Shown here piece by piece: positions 7,268 to 15,279 of a stretch of DNA of 26,496 bases (positions within the stretch are counted from its first letter, which is position 1; each line of letters starts with the position of its first letter). Where the stretch lies: positions 1 through 26,496 of the forward strand of contig NZ_JBIIAW010000036.1 of assembly GCF_044239695.1 (NCBI RefSeq), written 5' to 3'. The notes below the pieces were generated by a model. That model did not search any database. It worked only from the letters and a program-made list of their open reading frames with translations, and was not told where the DNA came from. Source of the stretch: Pseudolysinimonas_A sp044239695. GTDB taxonomy: Bacteria; Actinomycetota; Actinomycetes; Actinomycetales; Microbacteriaceae. Made by a program: the position numbers and the translations under genes.

Positions 7268-8338
7268 ATGTCCCGATCCAGAAGCATTCTCATCGGCGTG
7301 AGCGCGCTCGCGACCGTCGGCCTGCTGGCCGGCTGCGGCGGCTCTCCCGAACCCGTCGACACCGGTATCGGTGAGCCGCAGACGATCACCTACGTCGGCT
7401 ACGGCGGCGCCGGGCAGGACGCGCAGATTCAGGCGTGGCAGGTGCCCTACACGCAGGCGCACCCGAACATCACGTTCGTCAACACCTCGCCGCCCGACGT
7501 GGCGCAGGTCAAGGCGCAGGTCGAGGCCGGCGCCGTGCTGTGGGACGTCATCGCGACCGCCCCGTACGCCGCCGAACAGAACTGCGGCACGCTGTTCGAG
7601 CCGCTCGAGATCGAGCTCACCGTTCCCGAGGAGGACCTCGTCCCCGGCAGCGTCGGCGAGTGCTACACGGCCAACTGGATCAACGCGACCCCGATGGCCT
7701 ACCGCACCGACGCGTTCCCGGACGGCGGACCGGAGACGATCGAGGACTTCTTCGACGTCGAGGAGTTCCCCGGACAGCGCGGCTTCGTGACCAACCTGCA
7801 GAACGGCATCCTGGAGTACGCGTCGATCGCCTCGGGCGTCGACCCGGAGGAGGTCTACCCGCTGGACGTCGACGGCGCGCTCGAGGAGCTCGAGACGATC
7901 CGCTCGGTCACGACGTTCGCCCCGAACGTCGGCGCGCTCCAGCAGGCGGTCTCGGCCGGCCAGGTCGACATGTTCTTCCTGCCGGACTCGCGTCTGGTGC
8001 CGCTGCTCCAGGAGGGCGTCGACATCACGATCGTCTGGGACGTCACCGTCGCGTCGATCAACGCGTTCGCCGTGCCGAAGGGCTCGACCAAGAAGGAGGC
8101 CGTCGAGGCCTTCCTCGCGAGTGTGATGGAGCCCGGCCCGGTGGCGAAGATCTCCGAGCTGCTCGGTGTCGCGCCGATCAACAGCAAGGCCGAGCCGGCG
8201 CTCAACGAGTTCTCCGAGCAGGTTCAGGTCTACAACCCCGACGTGAACCCCGGGATCACGGTGCTCCAGGACATCCCCTGGTACACCGAGAACTTCAACG
8301 AGGCGTCGACGAAGCTGACCAACTGGCTCGCCGGCTGA
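7268..8338 (+). CDS. Extracellular solute-binding lipoprotein, PotD-like
   Basis: Substrate-capturing subunit of the importer, 356 residues. A short basic N-region (MSRSRS) and hydrophobic stretch end in the lipobox LLAGC, so Cys23 would be lipidated and the protein anchored outside the membrane. The mature part starts with ITYVGYGGAGQ and follows the periplasmic binding protein family I/PotD pattern. Two ATGs are possible. The one at 7268 lies 11 bases after GGAGG; the one at 7259 is only 1-2 bases from the same site and so less likely. Placing the binding-protein gene last is usual for this transporter class. Ligand residues cannot be assigned by eye. Confidence 0.93.
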   Translation: MSRSRSILIGVSALATVGLLAGCGGSPEPVDTGIGEPQTITYVGYGGAGQDAQIQAWQVPYTQAHPNITFVNTSPPDVAQVKAQVEAGAVLWDVIATAPYAAEQNCGTLFEPLEIELTVPEEDLVPGSVGECYTANWINATPMAYRTDAFPDGGPETIEDFFDVEEFPGQRGFVTNLQNGILEYASIASGVDPEEVYPLDVDGALEELETIRSVTTFAPNVGALQQAVSAGQVDMFFLPDSRLVPLLQEGVDITIVWDVTVASINAFAVPKGSTKKEAVEAFLASVMEPGPVAKISELLGVAPINSKAEPALNEFSEQVQVYNPDVNPGITVLQDIPWYTENFNEASTKLTNWLAG

Positions 8339-8438
8339 TCCAGCGCCCCTAGCCGACCCCTCGCCGCCGACCGACGTGCTCACCCCCGAGATCGCGATTC
8401 CCGCCGTGCTGACCCACGGAGCGGAATACGATCGAGCG

Positions 8439-9227
8439 ATGGTGACCACGGAGGCCGGGGGCGAGGGGTCGAGCTTCGACATCCAGTCCGTCTCGCGCGT
8501 CGGCCAGATCCTGTCGTTGTTCGGCCCGCACACGACCGAACTGAGCGCCGTCGAGGTCGCTGAGCGTCTCGGCCTGAACCGCACGACCGCCTATCGGTAC
8601 TGCGCGTCGCTGGTCTCGGCGGGGATGCTCGCGCGCGGCCACAGTCGCGGCGGCTTCGTGCTCGGCGGACTCATGCTGCAGCTCGGCATCCACGCCCTGC
8701 ATCGGCAGCGGGTGCTCGACCTCGCGCCGTCGTACCTCTCGGAGCTCAGCCGCGCGGCCGGCACGACCGCGGTGCTCAGCCTGTGGGGAGCGCGCGGCCC
8801 GGTCGTCGCCCTCGTGCAGGAAGACACCTCGCGCGCCGTCGTCGTCACCGTGCGACCCGGCACCCAGTTGGAGATGGATGCCGCGCAGATGCGTGTCTTC
8901 CTCGCCCACCACACCGACCACAAACTCATCGAGCGGATGATGGACGAACTCGACGCCCCGCGTCGGGCCGAGGTCGAAGCCGGGGTGTACTCGGTGCGCC
9001 GCACCGGCTACAGCCTCGTGAAGCTCGCGGGCGGCCTCTACGGAGCCGCCGCCCCGGTGTTCGACGAGCACGGCATCACCGCCGCGATCGCCCTCCTCGG
9101 GGCGGAGCAGGTGGCGGACCTCTCGGCCGGCTCCCCCGTCCTCACCGCTCTCGTGAACACGGCGGCTGCGCTCAGCGACGAGCTGAGCAGCCGCGAAGGA
9201 GAGCAGCAGATTGCCCGTCAGCGGTAG
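8439..9227 (+). CDS. IclR-family transcriptional regulator (second, paralogous)
   Basis: 262-residue regulator with an N-terminal winged helix (VAERLGLNRTTAYRY) and a C-terminal IclR ligand domain. It closely parallels the IclR protein at 3441: DIQSVSRV/SIQSIDRA, the same helix-turn-helix core, and then ILDLAP/VLDLAP followed by TAVLS. The DNA-recognition core differs by only one residue over this stretch, so the two may share operators. I chose ATG 8439. An in-frame GTG at 8376 would add 21 residues before the conserved part. TACGAT ends 6 bases before the ATG with no good ribosome site, so a leaderless start is possible. The last 17 bases overlap the cyclase gene. Confidence 0.9.
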   Translation: MVTTEAGGEGSSFDIQSVSRVGQILSLFGPHTTELSAVEVAERLGLNRTTAYRYCASLVSAGMLARGHSRGGFVLGGLMLQLGIHALHRQRVLDLAPSYLSELSRAAGTTAVLSLWGARGPVVALVQEDTSRAVVVTVRPGTQLEMDAAQMRVFLAHHTDHKLIERMMDELDAPRRAEVEAGVYSVRRTGYSLVKLAGGLYGAAAPVFDEHGITAAIALLGAEQVADLSAGSPVLTALVNTAAALSDELSSREGEQQIARQR

Positions 9228-10203
9228 CACCCCGACCTACGACCAACTTCTCGCCGCCGATCCGCCCGGCTCCAGCTGGAGCCACTTCGGGGCCGGCGAT
9301 CAGCTCGGCACGATCAACTTCCTCACGCCCGAGCGCGTCGCGGCGGCCGCACGCCTCATCCGCACCGGCAGGCGCTTCAGCCTCGACCACGCGGTGACCG
9401 CGTTCGAGCCGTACCCGACCGGCACCCGCAAGAACGTCGCCCATCACGTCTTCTCGAACAACGAGTTCCACCGCGACGACTGGGTCGACTCCTTCTACCT
9501 GCAGTCCTCGTCGCAGATCGATGCGCTCCGCCACATCGGGCACCCGCTCCACGGCTTCTACGGCGGCCTCTCCCCCGCTCAGAACACTCCGGACTCGACG
9601 GCGCTCGGGGTGCAGTCCTACGCCGACGCCGGGATCGCCGGGCGCGGCGTTCTGCTCGACCTGCCGCGGTTCTTCGAGCGCGAAGGACGCCCCTACGACA
9701 CCGAGGAGACCATCCGGGTCGACGCCGCGATGCTCGACGACATCGCCGCGGCCCAGGGCGTCACCTTCGGCGGCGGCGAGTTGCTGCTGCTGCGCACCGC
9801 GTGGGCGGAGCGCTACCTCGCGAAGACCCCCGAGGAGCGGGCGGCGACCCGCTGGCGCCTCTCCCCCGGACTCGCGCAGGAGGACGGCATCCTGCGCTGG
9901 CTGTGGGAGCACGAGATCGCCCTCGTCGCCGCCGACAACCTCGCGGTCGAAGCCGACCCGGTGCTCGCCTCCGACTTCCGTTACCCGGGCGAGACGCCGC
10001 CGGAGCGCGGCGTCGACCACTCCGGGATGCTGCACCGCCCGCTCATCGCGCTGCTCGGCATGGCGATGGGCGAACTGTGGAAGCTCGACGACCTCGCCGC
10101 GGACTGCGCCGCCGACGGCGTGTACGAGTTCTTCCTCACGGTGAAGCCGCTGAACCTCCCCGGCGGGGTCGGGTCGCCGCCCAACGCCCTCGCGATCAAG
10201 TAG
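9211..10203 (+). CDS. Cyclase-family (PF04199-like) metal-dependent hydrolase
   Basis: 330-residue protein of the cyclase/kynurenine formamidase-like family, which hydrolyses amides, lactams or related bonds with a divalent metal. The N-terminal WSHFGAGDQLGTINFLTPE is typical. The usual HxGTHxDxxxH metal signature is represented by SSQIDALRHIGH, so the first His of the HxD pair is Gln102, while Asp104 and His108 remain. The start is TTG, chosen because GAAGGAGA lies 8 bases upstream; it overlaps the IclR gene by 17 bases. The gene probably belongs to the same regulon and may open or deform the imported compound before the DUF6282, BKACE and aldolase steps. Its 3' end overlaps the convergent hemL 3' end by 8 bases. 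Confidence 0.87.
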   Translation: MPVSGSTPTYDQLLAADPPGSSWSHFGAGDQLGTINFLTPERVAAAARLIRTGRRFSLDHAVTAFEPYPTGTRKNVAHHVFSNNEFHRDDWVDSFYLQSSSQIDALRHIGHPLHGFYGGLSPAQNTPDSTALGVQSYADAGIAGRGVLLDLPRFFEREGRPYDTEETIRVDAAMLDDIAAAQGVTFGGGELLLLRTAWAERYLAKTPEERAATRWRLSPGLAQEDGILRWLWEHEIALVAADNLAVEADPVLASDFRYPGETPPERGVDHSGMLHRPLIALLGMAMGELWKLDDLAADCAADGVYEFFLTVKPLNLPGGVGSPPNALAIK

Positions 10204-11548
10204 CAGGCGGGGTCGCCGCCGCCGCGGCGCGCGCGGCGGCAGGCAGAGCGGTCAGGATGCGGTCGAGCGCCGCGTCGTCGTGCGCGGCGGTGAGGAACCA
10301 CGCCTCGAACGCACTCGGCGGCAGCGAGACCCCCTGGTCGAGCATCGCGTGGAAGAACGGCGGGTAGCGCCAGGACTGCTGATCCTTCGCGTCGGCGTAG
10401 TCGAGCACCTCACCGGACCGGAACGCGACCGAGAACAGCGACCCGGCACGCGGGATGACGTGGGTCACCCCTTCCGCGCTGAGCGCGTCGTGCACGCCGT
10501 CCGCCACGATCGCGGAGGCCCGGTCGACGCGGGCGTAGACCTCGGGGGTGGCGAGCCGCAGTGTCGCGAGCCCGGCGGCGACGGCGAGCGGGTTCCCGCT
10601 CAGCGTGCCCGCCTGGTAGACCGGCCCGAGCGGTGCGAGCAGATCCATCACCGCGGCCCGGCCGCCGAGGGCGGCGAGCGGCATCCCGCCGCCGAGCACT
10701 TTGCCGAACGTGACGAGATCGGGCAGCCAGCCCGTCGACCCGGTGACGCCCGACGACTCCAGGCCCCACCATCCGGCCGCGTGCACGCGGAACCCGGTGA
10801 GCACCTCGTCGAGGATGAGAAGCGCCCCCCGCTTGTGCACCTCGAGCGCGAGCGCCCCGTTGAAGCCGGGCAGGGGCGCGAGCACTCCGGCGTTGGCTCC
10901 CGCGGCCTCGGTGATGACGGCGGCGATGCGATCGGGATGCGCCGCGAAGGCATCCCGCACGGCGTCGAGATCGTTGTACGGCAGCACGAGGGTCTGCGCG
11001 GCGATCGGCGCCGGCACCCCCGCCGAACCCGGCAGGGCGAAGGTCGCGAGCCCCGAGCCGGCTTCGGCGAGGAGCCCGTCGGAGTGCCCGTGGTAGTGCC
11101 CGGCGAACTTGATGATCAGGTCGCGGCCGGTCGCGGCCCGCGCGAGCCGGATCGCGGTCATCGTCGCCTCGGTGCCGGTCGACACGAGGCGCAGGCGCTC
11201 GACGAGCGGGGTACCACGGATCGTCAGCCGCGCGACGACCTCCTCGGCGAGCTCGGTCTCGCCGGGGGTCGAGGCCCCGAACGACAGACCTCGCGCGGCG
11301 GCGTCCTGCACCGCGGCGACGACCTCGGGATGCGCGTGCCCGAGCAGCGCCGGACCCCAGGACGCGACGAGGTCGACGTAGTCGCGTCCCGCCACATCGG
11401 TGACCGTCGGGCCGGACGCCGACACGATCGACAACGGTGTGCCGCCGACCGAGCCGAAGGCGCGCACGGGCGAGTTCACCCCGCCCGGGATGACCGCCCG
11501 GGCGGCGCGCGCCGCCTGCTCGTTGGTACCGGTCACGACCGAGCCCAC
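10196..11548 (-). CDS. hemL: Glutamate-1-semialdehyde 2,1-aminomutase
   Basis: Converts glutamate-1-semialdehyde to 5-aminolevulinate, the second step of the C5 heme route, in the cytoplasm with PLP. The 450-residue length and motifs are standard: PGGVNSPVRAF near residue 21, STGTEATMTAIRLARA near residue 123, LILDEVLTGFR near residue 245, and the PLP lysine in TFGKVLGGGMP (Lys283). The GTG at 11548 has GAGG upstream; an equally credible GTG at 11536 overlaps the hemB stop as GTGA and would be 4 residues shorter. It is the last gene of the seven-gene heme operon and ends convergently inside the cyclase gene's last codons. Its partner hemA is the divergent gene at 17604. Confidence 0.97.
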   Translation of the reverse strand: MGSVVTGTNEQAARAARAVIPGGVNSPVRAFGSVGGTPLSIVSASGPTVTDVAGRDYVDLVASWGPALLGHAHPEVVAAVQDAAARGLSFGASTPGETELAEEVVARLTIRGTPLVERLRLVSTGTEATMTAIRLARAATGRDLIIKFAGHYHGHSDGLLAEAGSGLATFALPGSAGVPAPIAAQTLVLPYNDLDAVRDAFAAHPDRIAAVITEAAGANAGVLAPLPGFNGALALEVHKRGALLILDEVLTGFRVHAAGWWGLESSGVTGSTGWLPDLVTFGKVLGGGMPLAALGGRAAVMDLLAPLGPVYQAGTLSGNPLAVAAGLATLRLATPEVYARVDRASAIVADGVHDALSAEGVTHVIPRAGSLFSVAFRSGEVLDYADAKDQQSWRYPPFFHAMLDQGVSLPPSAFEAWFLTAAHDDAALDRILTALPAAARAAAAATPPAT

Positions 11549-12516
11549 CGCTCGGCCGCCTCGACGGCCCAGTAGGTGAGCACGGCATCCGCTCCGGCGC
11601 GCCGGATGGCGACGAGCGACTCGTCGATCGCCCGCTCGCGGTCGATCCAGCCGTTCGCGGCAGCGGCCTCGAGCATCGCGTACTCGCCCGACACCTGGTA
11701 CGCCCAGACCGGCACCGGTGAGGTGGCCGCGGTCTCGGCGAGCACGTCGAGATACGACGACGCGGGCTTCACCATCACGATGTCGGCGCCTTCGGCCACG
11801 TCGAGCGCGACCTCGCGGGCGCCCTCGCGACGATTGGCGGCGTCCATCTGGTACGTGCGGCGGTCGCCCTGCAGCTCGGATTCGACCGCGTCGCGGAACG
11901 GCCCGTAGAACGCGGAGGCGTACTTCGCGGCGTAGGCGAGGATCGCGACGTCCTGGCGACCCGCCGCATCCAGCACGGCCCGCACGGCGGCGACCTGGCC
12001 GTCCATCATCCCGGAGAGCCCGACGAGGTGGGAGCCGGCCTCGGCCTGGGCGAGCGCCATCTCGCGGTAGCGCACGAGGGTGAGGTCGTTGTCGACGCGG
12101 CCGTCGGCGTCGAGCACGCCGCAGTGTCCGTGGTCGGTGAACTCGTCGAGGCAGAGGTCGGTCTGCACGACGAGCGCGTCGCCCGCCTCGGCGACGGCGA
12201 TCCGGGTGGCCACGTTGAGGATGCCCTCCGGGTCGGTGGCGCCCGAGCCGACGGCATCCCGGGTCGCGGGCACCCCGAAGAGCATCACGCCGCCGATGCC
12301 GGCTGCGGCGGCGCGAGCGATCTCGGCCTTCAGCGAGTCGAGGGAGTGCTGCACGACGCCCGGCATCGACGCGATCGGCTGCGGCTCGGTCGCGCCTTCG
12401 CGCACGAACAGCGGCAGGATCAGCTCGGCGGGGTGCACGCGGGTCTCCGCGACGAGCCGGCGCCAGGCCGGGGTCGCGCGCAGGCGGCGGGGGCGGATGA
12501 CGGGGGACGCGTTCAC
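11533..12516 (-). CDS. hemB: Delta-aminolevulinic acid dehydratase (porphobilinogen synthase)
   Basis: Condenses two 5-aminolevulinate molecules to porphobilinogen. The 327-residue protein carries both Schiff-base lysines: Lys198 in AYAAKYASAFYGPF and Lys250 in MVKPAS. The metal site reads TDLCLDEFTDHGHCG. Cys122 and Cys132 of the zinc triad are kept, but the middle position is Asp124, intermediate between zinc-type CxC and magnesium-type AxD enzymes. The start is GTG in a GTGA overlap with the hemC stop, with GGAGGG 6 bases upstream. The frame remains open far upstream, but that part is a shadow of hemC and hemH. Confidence 0.97.
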   Translation of the reverse strand: MNASPVIRPRRLRATPAWRRLVAETRVHPAELILPLFVREGATEPQPIASMPGVVQHSLDSLKAEIARAAAAGIGGVMLFGVPATRDAVGSGATDPEGILNVATRIAVAEAGDALVVQTDLCLDEFTDHGHCGVLDADGRVDNDLTLVRYREMALAQAEAGSHLVGLSGMMDGQVAAVRAVLDAAGRQDVAILAYAAKYASAFYGPFRDAVESELQGDRRTYQMDAANRREGAREVALDVAEGADIVMVKPASSYLDVLAETAATSPVPVWAYQVSGEYAMLEAAAANGWIDRERAIDESLVAIRRAGADAVLTYWAVEAAERWARS

Positions 12517-13436
12517 GAGGACCCTCCGGCGAGCGGGGCGAGGTTCGCGGCCCCGTTCGCGAGCAGCTCGTCGGCGACGCGGGAGCTGAGCTCGCCGGCG
12601 GGATCCGTCGAGTCGGAGACGTAGAGGGCGTGCGACGCGGTGATCCGCTCCGAGCCGTCGGGGGCGTAGACGCGGCCGGAGAGGAACATCATCCCGTCCT
12701 CGAGGAAGGCCGAGGCCGCCACGGGAGCCGAGCAGCCGGCCTCGAGCCGGGCGAGCACGCCGCGCTCGGCTTCGGCGGCCAGACGCGACGGGCCGTGGTC
12801 GAGTTTCGCGGCGAGTCGCGTGTCGCCCGCGCGGGTCTCGATCGCGAGCGCGCCCTGCGCCGGGGCCGTCGGCCACCAGGCGAGTTCGAGGAACTGGGTG
12901 ATCGCCTCGAGCCGGCCGAGACGGTCGAGGCCGGCGACCGCGAGCACGACGGCGTCGAGGGCGCGGTCGGGGTCGTCGGCCCCCACTCGGGCGAGGCGGG
13001 TGTCGACGTTGCCGCGGAGGTCGACGACCTCGAGGTCGGGGCGTCGGGCGAGGAGCTGTGCGCGGCGACGCGGCGAGCCGGTGCCGACCCGGGCTCCGGG
13101 CGGGAGCGTGTCGAGGGTGAGGTCGTCGCGGGCGCACAGCGCGTCGCGGGCATCGGCCCGGGCGGGCACCGCGGCGATCGCGAGACCCGGCTCCGGCGCC
13201 GTCGGAAGGTCCTTGAAGGAGTGGACCACGACATCCACCTCGTTGTCGCGGAGGGCCGCGCGCAGGGCAGTCGCGAAGATCCCGGTGCCGCCGAGCGTGG
13301 CGAGCGACTCCGTCGAGCGATCGCCCTCGGACTCGATCACGACGACCTCGGCGCCCAGCTTCTCGGCGATCGCCTGAGACTGGGCGAGGGCGAGGGCGCT
13401 GCCGCGCGTTCCGAGCCGGATGCCGCCGGCGCTCAC
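12513..13436 (-). CDS. hemC: Hydroxymethylbilane synthase (porphobilinogen deaminase)
   Basis: Polymerises four porphobilinogen units to hydroxymethylbilane. The 307-residue protein begins IRLGTRGSALALAQ and has VVVHSFKDLP near residue 69 and GTGSPRRRAQL near residue 118. The dipyrromethane cofactor cysteine is in LEAGCSAPVAA (Cys235). The GTG start overlaps the hemH stop as GTGA; a longer frame upstream is a shadow of hemH. The next enzyme in the pathway, uroporphyrinogen-III synthase (HemD), is not encoded beside it; hemB follows directly. Confidence 0.97.
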   Translation of the reverse strand: MSAGGIRLGTRGSALALAQSQAIAEKLGAEVVVIESEGDRSTESLATLGGTGIFATALRAALRDNEVDVVVHSFKDLPTAPEPGLAIAAVPARADARDALCARDDLTLDTLPPGARVGTGSPRRRAQLLARRPDLEVVDLRGNVDTRLARVGADDPDRALDAVVLAVAGLDRLGRLEAITQFLELAWWPTAPAQGALAIETRAGDTRLAAKLDHGPSRLAAEAERGVLARLEAGCSAPVAASAFLEDGMMFLSGRVYAPDGSERITASHALYVSDSTDPAGELSSRVADELLANGAANLAPLAGGSS

Positions 13437-14626
13437 GGGGCCAGTCCCGAGGCGGCGGGCTTGAACCCCGCGCGGACGTTCTCGCAGCAGCCCGGGCGAC
13501 AGACGTCGTACCACGGGCCGAGGTCGGTGAGCGCCGGACGATCGTCGACCGGGGTACCGTCACGTCGCTCGAGCACGAGGTCGACGAGACCTTCGACGAA
13601 GCGCCGGTGCGAGCCGGGCGTCGGCACGCGCACGAACGCGAGCCCGGCCTCGGCGGCCGACTCCTTCGCCTCGGTGTCGAGGTCCCAGAGCACCTCCATG
13701 TGGTCGGAGAGGAAGCCGACCGGCACGACGGCGACCGCACGGATGCCCTCTCCCGGGAGTTCCGCGATGCGATCGTTGACATCGGGCTCGAGCCAGGGCT
13801 GCGTCGGCGGACCGGATCGCGACTGGTACACGAGCTCCCAGCCGAGTCGCTCGAGACCCAGTTCGCGGGCGGCGAGCGTCGCGACGAGTTCGCTGACCGC
13901 GAGGTGCTGCGCCGCGTAGGCCCCGCCGTCGCCGAAGGACCGGTCACGCGGGCCCGAGCGCTCGGCGTCGGTCGTCGGGATCGAATGGGTGGCGAACAGC
14001 AGCCGCACCTGCGACGGGTCGTCGACCTGCGCGAGCAGCTCGCGCACCCCGGCGACGACGCCCTCGACGAACGGCTCGACGAAGCCGGGGTGGTCGAAGT
14101 ACTGCCGCACCTTGTCGATCGCGATCGCGCCCGCGAGCCCGGTCTTCTCGAGCGCGATCGCGATGTCCTCGCGGTACTGGCGGCACGACGAGAACGACGA
14201 GTACGCGCTCGTCGCGATCGTCAGGAGCGTGCGGTGTCCGTCGTCGTACGCGGCCTGGACGGCATCCGCCAGATACGGGTCCCAGTTGCGGTTGCCCCAG
14301 TACACCGGCAGGTCGATGCCGCGACGGCCCAACTCGGCCTCGAGCGCGGCTTTGAGCTCGCGGTTCTGGTCGTTGATCGGGCTCACGCCGCCGAAGTGGC
14401 GGTAATGGTGGGCGACCTCCTCGAGGCGCTCATCGGGGATCCCTCGCCCACGCGTGACGTTGCGCAGGAACGGGATGACGTCGTCCTGCCCCTCCGGGCC
14501 GCCGAAACCCGCCAGCAGGATCGCGTCGTAGGCCACCGGCACGGTGACGTGCTCCGGCCCGGACGACGCGGCGTCGCTCGCCCCGAGGACGGGACCGCCG
14601 GTCGACGGCAGCTGCTCGATCGTCAC
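13433..14626 (-). CDS. hemH: Ferrochelatase, coproporphyrin type (CpfC)
   Basis: Inserts iron into coproporphyrin III (inferred from the adjacent hemQ and cgoX) to give coproheme. The 397-residue protein has the core ILLAGFGGPEG near residue 36, YWGNRNWDP near residue 109, catalytic-type FATHSIP (His214), and VGFLSDHMEVLWDLD near residue 303. Cys148 in SSCRQYRE and the C-terminal CRPGCCEN (Cys376, Cys380, Cys381) fit the four-cysteine [2Fe-2S] arrangement of mycobacterial-type ferrochelatases. The GTG start overlaps the hemQ stop as GTGA, with GGAGGTG 5 bases upstream. An N-terminal tail of about 30 residues precedes the conserved core. Confidence 0.96.
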   Translation of the reverse strand: MTIEQLPSTGGPVLGASDAASSGPEHVTVPVAYDAILLAGFGGPEGQDDVIPFLRNVTRGRGIPDERLEEVAHHYRHFGGVSPINDQNRELKAALEAELGRRGIDLPVYWGNRNWDPYLADAVQAAYDDGHRTLLTIATSAYSSFSSCRQYREDIAIALEKTGLAGAIAIDKVRQYFDHPGFVEPFVEGVVAGVRELLAQVDDPSQVRLLFATHSIPTTDAERSGPRDRSFGDGGAYAAQHLAVSELVATLAARELGLERLGWELVYQSRSGPPTQPWLEPDVNDRIAELPGEGIRAVAVVPVGFLSDHMEVLWDLDTEAKESAAEAGLAFVRVPTPGSHRRFVEGLVDLVLERRDGTPVDDRPALTDLGPWYDVCRPGCCENVRAGFKPAASGLAP

Positions 14627-15279
14627 GACAGCACCTCCGCGACCTCGTCGAGCTCCAGGCGCCGGCCGGTGAAGAAGGGGATCTCCTCGCGCACGTGGAG
14701 CCGCGCGCCGGTCCCGCGCAGGTGACGCATCAGGTCGACGAGGTCGATCGCGTCGTCGGCTTCGAGGGCGAGAATCCACTCGTAGTCGCCGAGCGCGAAG
14801 CTCGCGACCGTGTTGGCCTGCACCTGCGGGTACGTCGAGCCGGCACGGCCGTGCTCGCCGAGCAGCCCGCGGCGCTCGTCGTCGGGCAGCAGGTACCACT
14901 CGTAGGAGCGCACGAACGGGTAGACCGTGACCCACTCCTTCGGCGGCAGACCCTTCGCGAACGCCGGCAGGTGGTCGCGCGAGAACTCTGCGTCGCGGTG
15001 CACGCCGAGCGCGTTCCAGGTCGGGTCGAGCACTCGCAATTGGGCGGTGCGACGCAGGATGCGGAGCGCGTGCTGCAGCGTCTCCGCGGTGTCGCCGGTG
15101 AGCCAGAGCATGAGGTCGGCGTCGGCGCGGAGTCCGGACACGTCGTAGACGCCGCGCAGCTGCACGCCGTCGGGAAGCGCGGCGATCTCGTCGGCGAGGT
15201 CGGCGGCACCCCCTGTCGCGGTGGCCCGGGTACGGCGGAAGACCGCCCAGAGCGTGTAGTACGTGGTGCCGTCGGTCAC
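14623..15279 (-). CDS. hemQ: Coproheme decarboxylase ChdC (HemQ)
   Basis: Oxidatively decarboxylates coproheme to heme b with peroxide, the final step of the coproporphyrin-dependent route. The 218-residue chlorite-dismutase-like protein has the actinobacterial set: His103 in SRDHLPAF (distal proton acceptor position), Tyr120 in VTVYPFVRSYEWYLLP (the tyrosyl radical), and proximal His143 in GEHGRAGS. The His103-Tyr120 spacing of 17 matches my memory of the characterised corynebacterial enzyme. The start is GTG in a GTGA overlap with the oxidase gene, with GGAGGA upstream. Its presence between cgoX and hemH establishes which heme route this organism uses. Confidence 0.96.
   Translation of the reverse strand: MTDGTTYYTLWAVFRRTRATATGGAADLADEIAALPDGVQLRGVYDVSGLRADADLMLWLTGDTAETLQHALRILRRTAQLRVLDPTWNALGVHRDAEFSRDHLPAFAKGLPPKEWVTVYPFVRSYEWYLLPDDERRGLLGEHGRAGSTYPQVQANTVASFALGDYEWILALEADDAIDLVDLMRHLRGTGARLHVREEIPFFTGRRLELDEVAEVLS

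Noticed and set aside
12630..13919. Long plus-strand open frame opposite hemC/hemH
   Set aside because: Antisense shadow: Arg/Gly/Glu-rich with no recognisable domain, while the minus strand encodes clear HemC and HemH.
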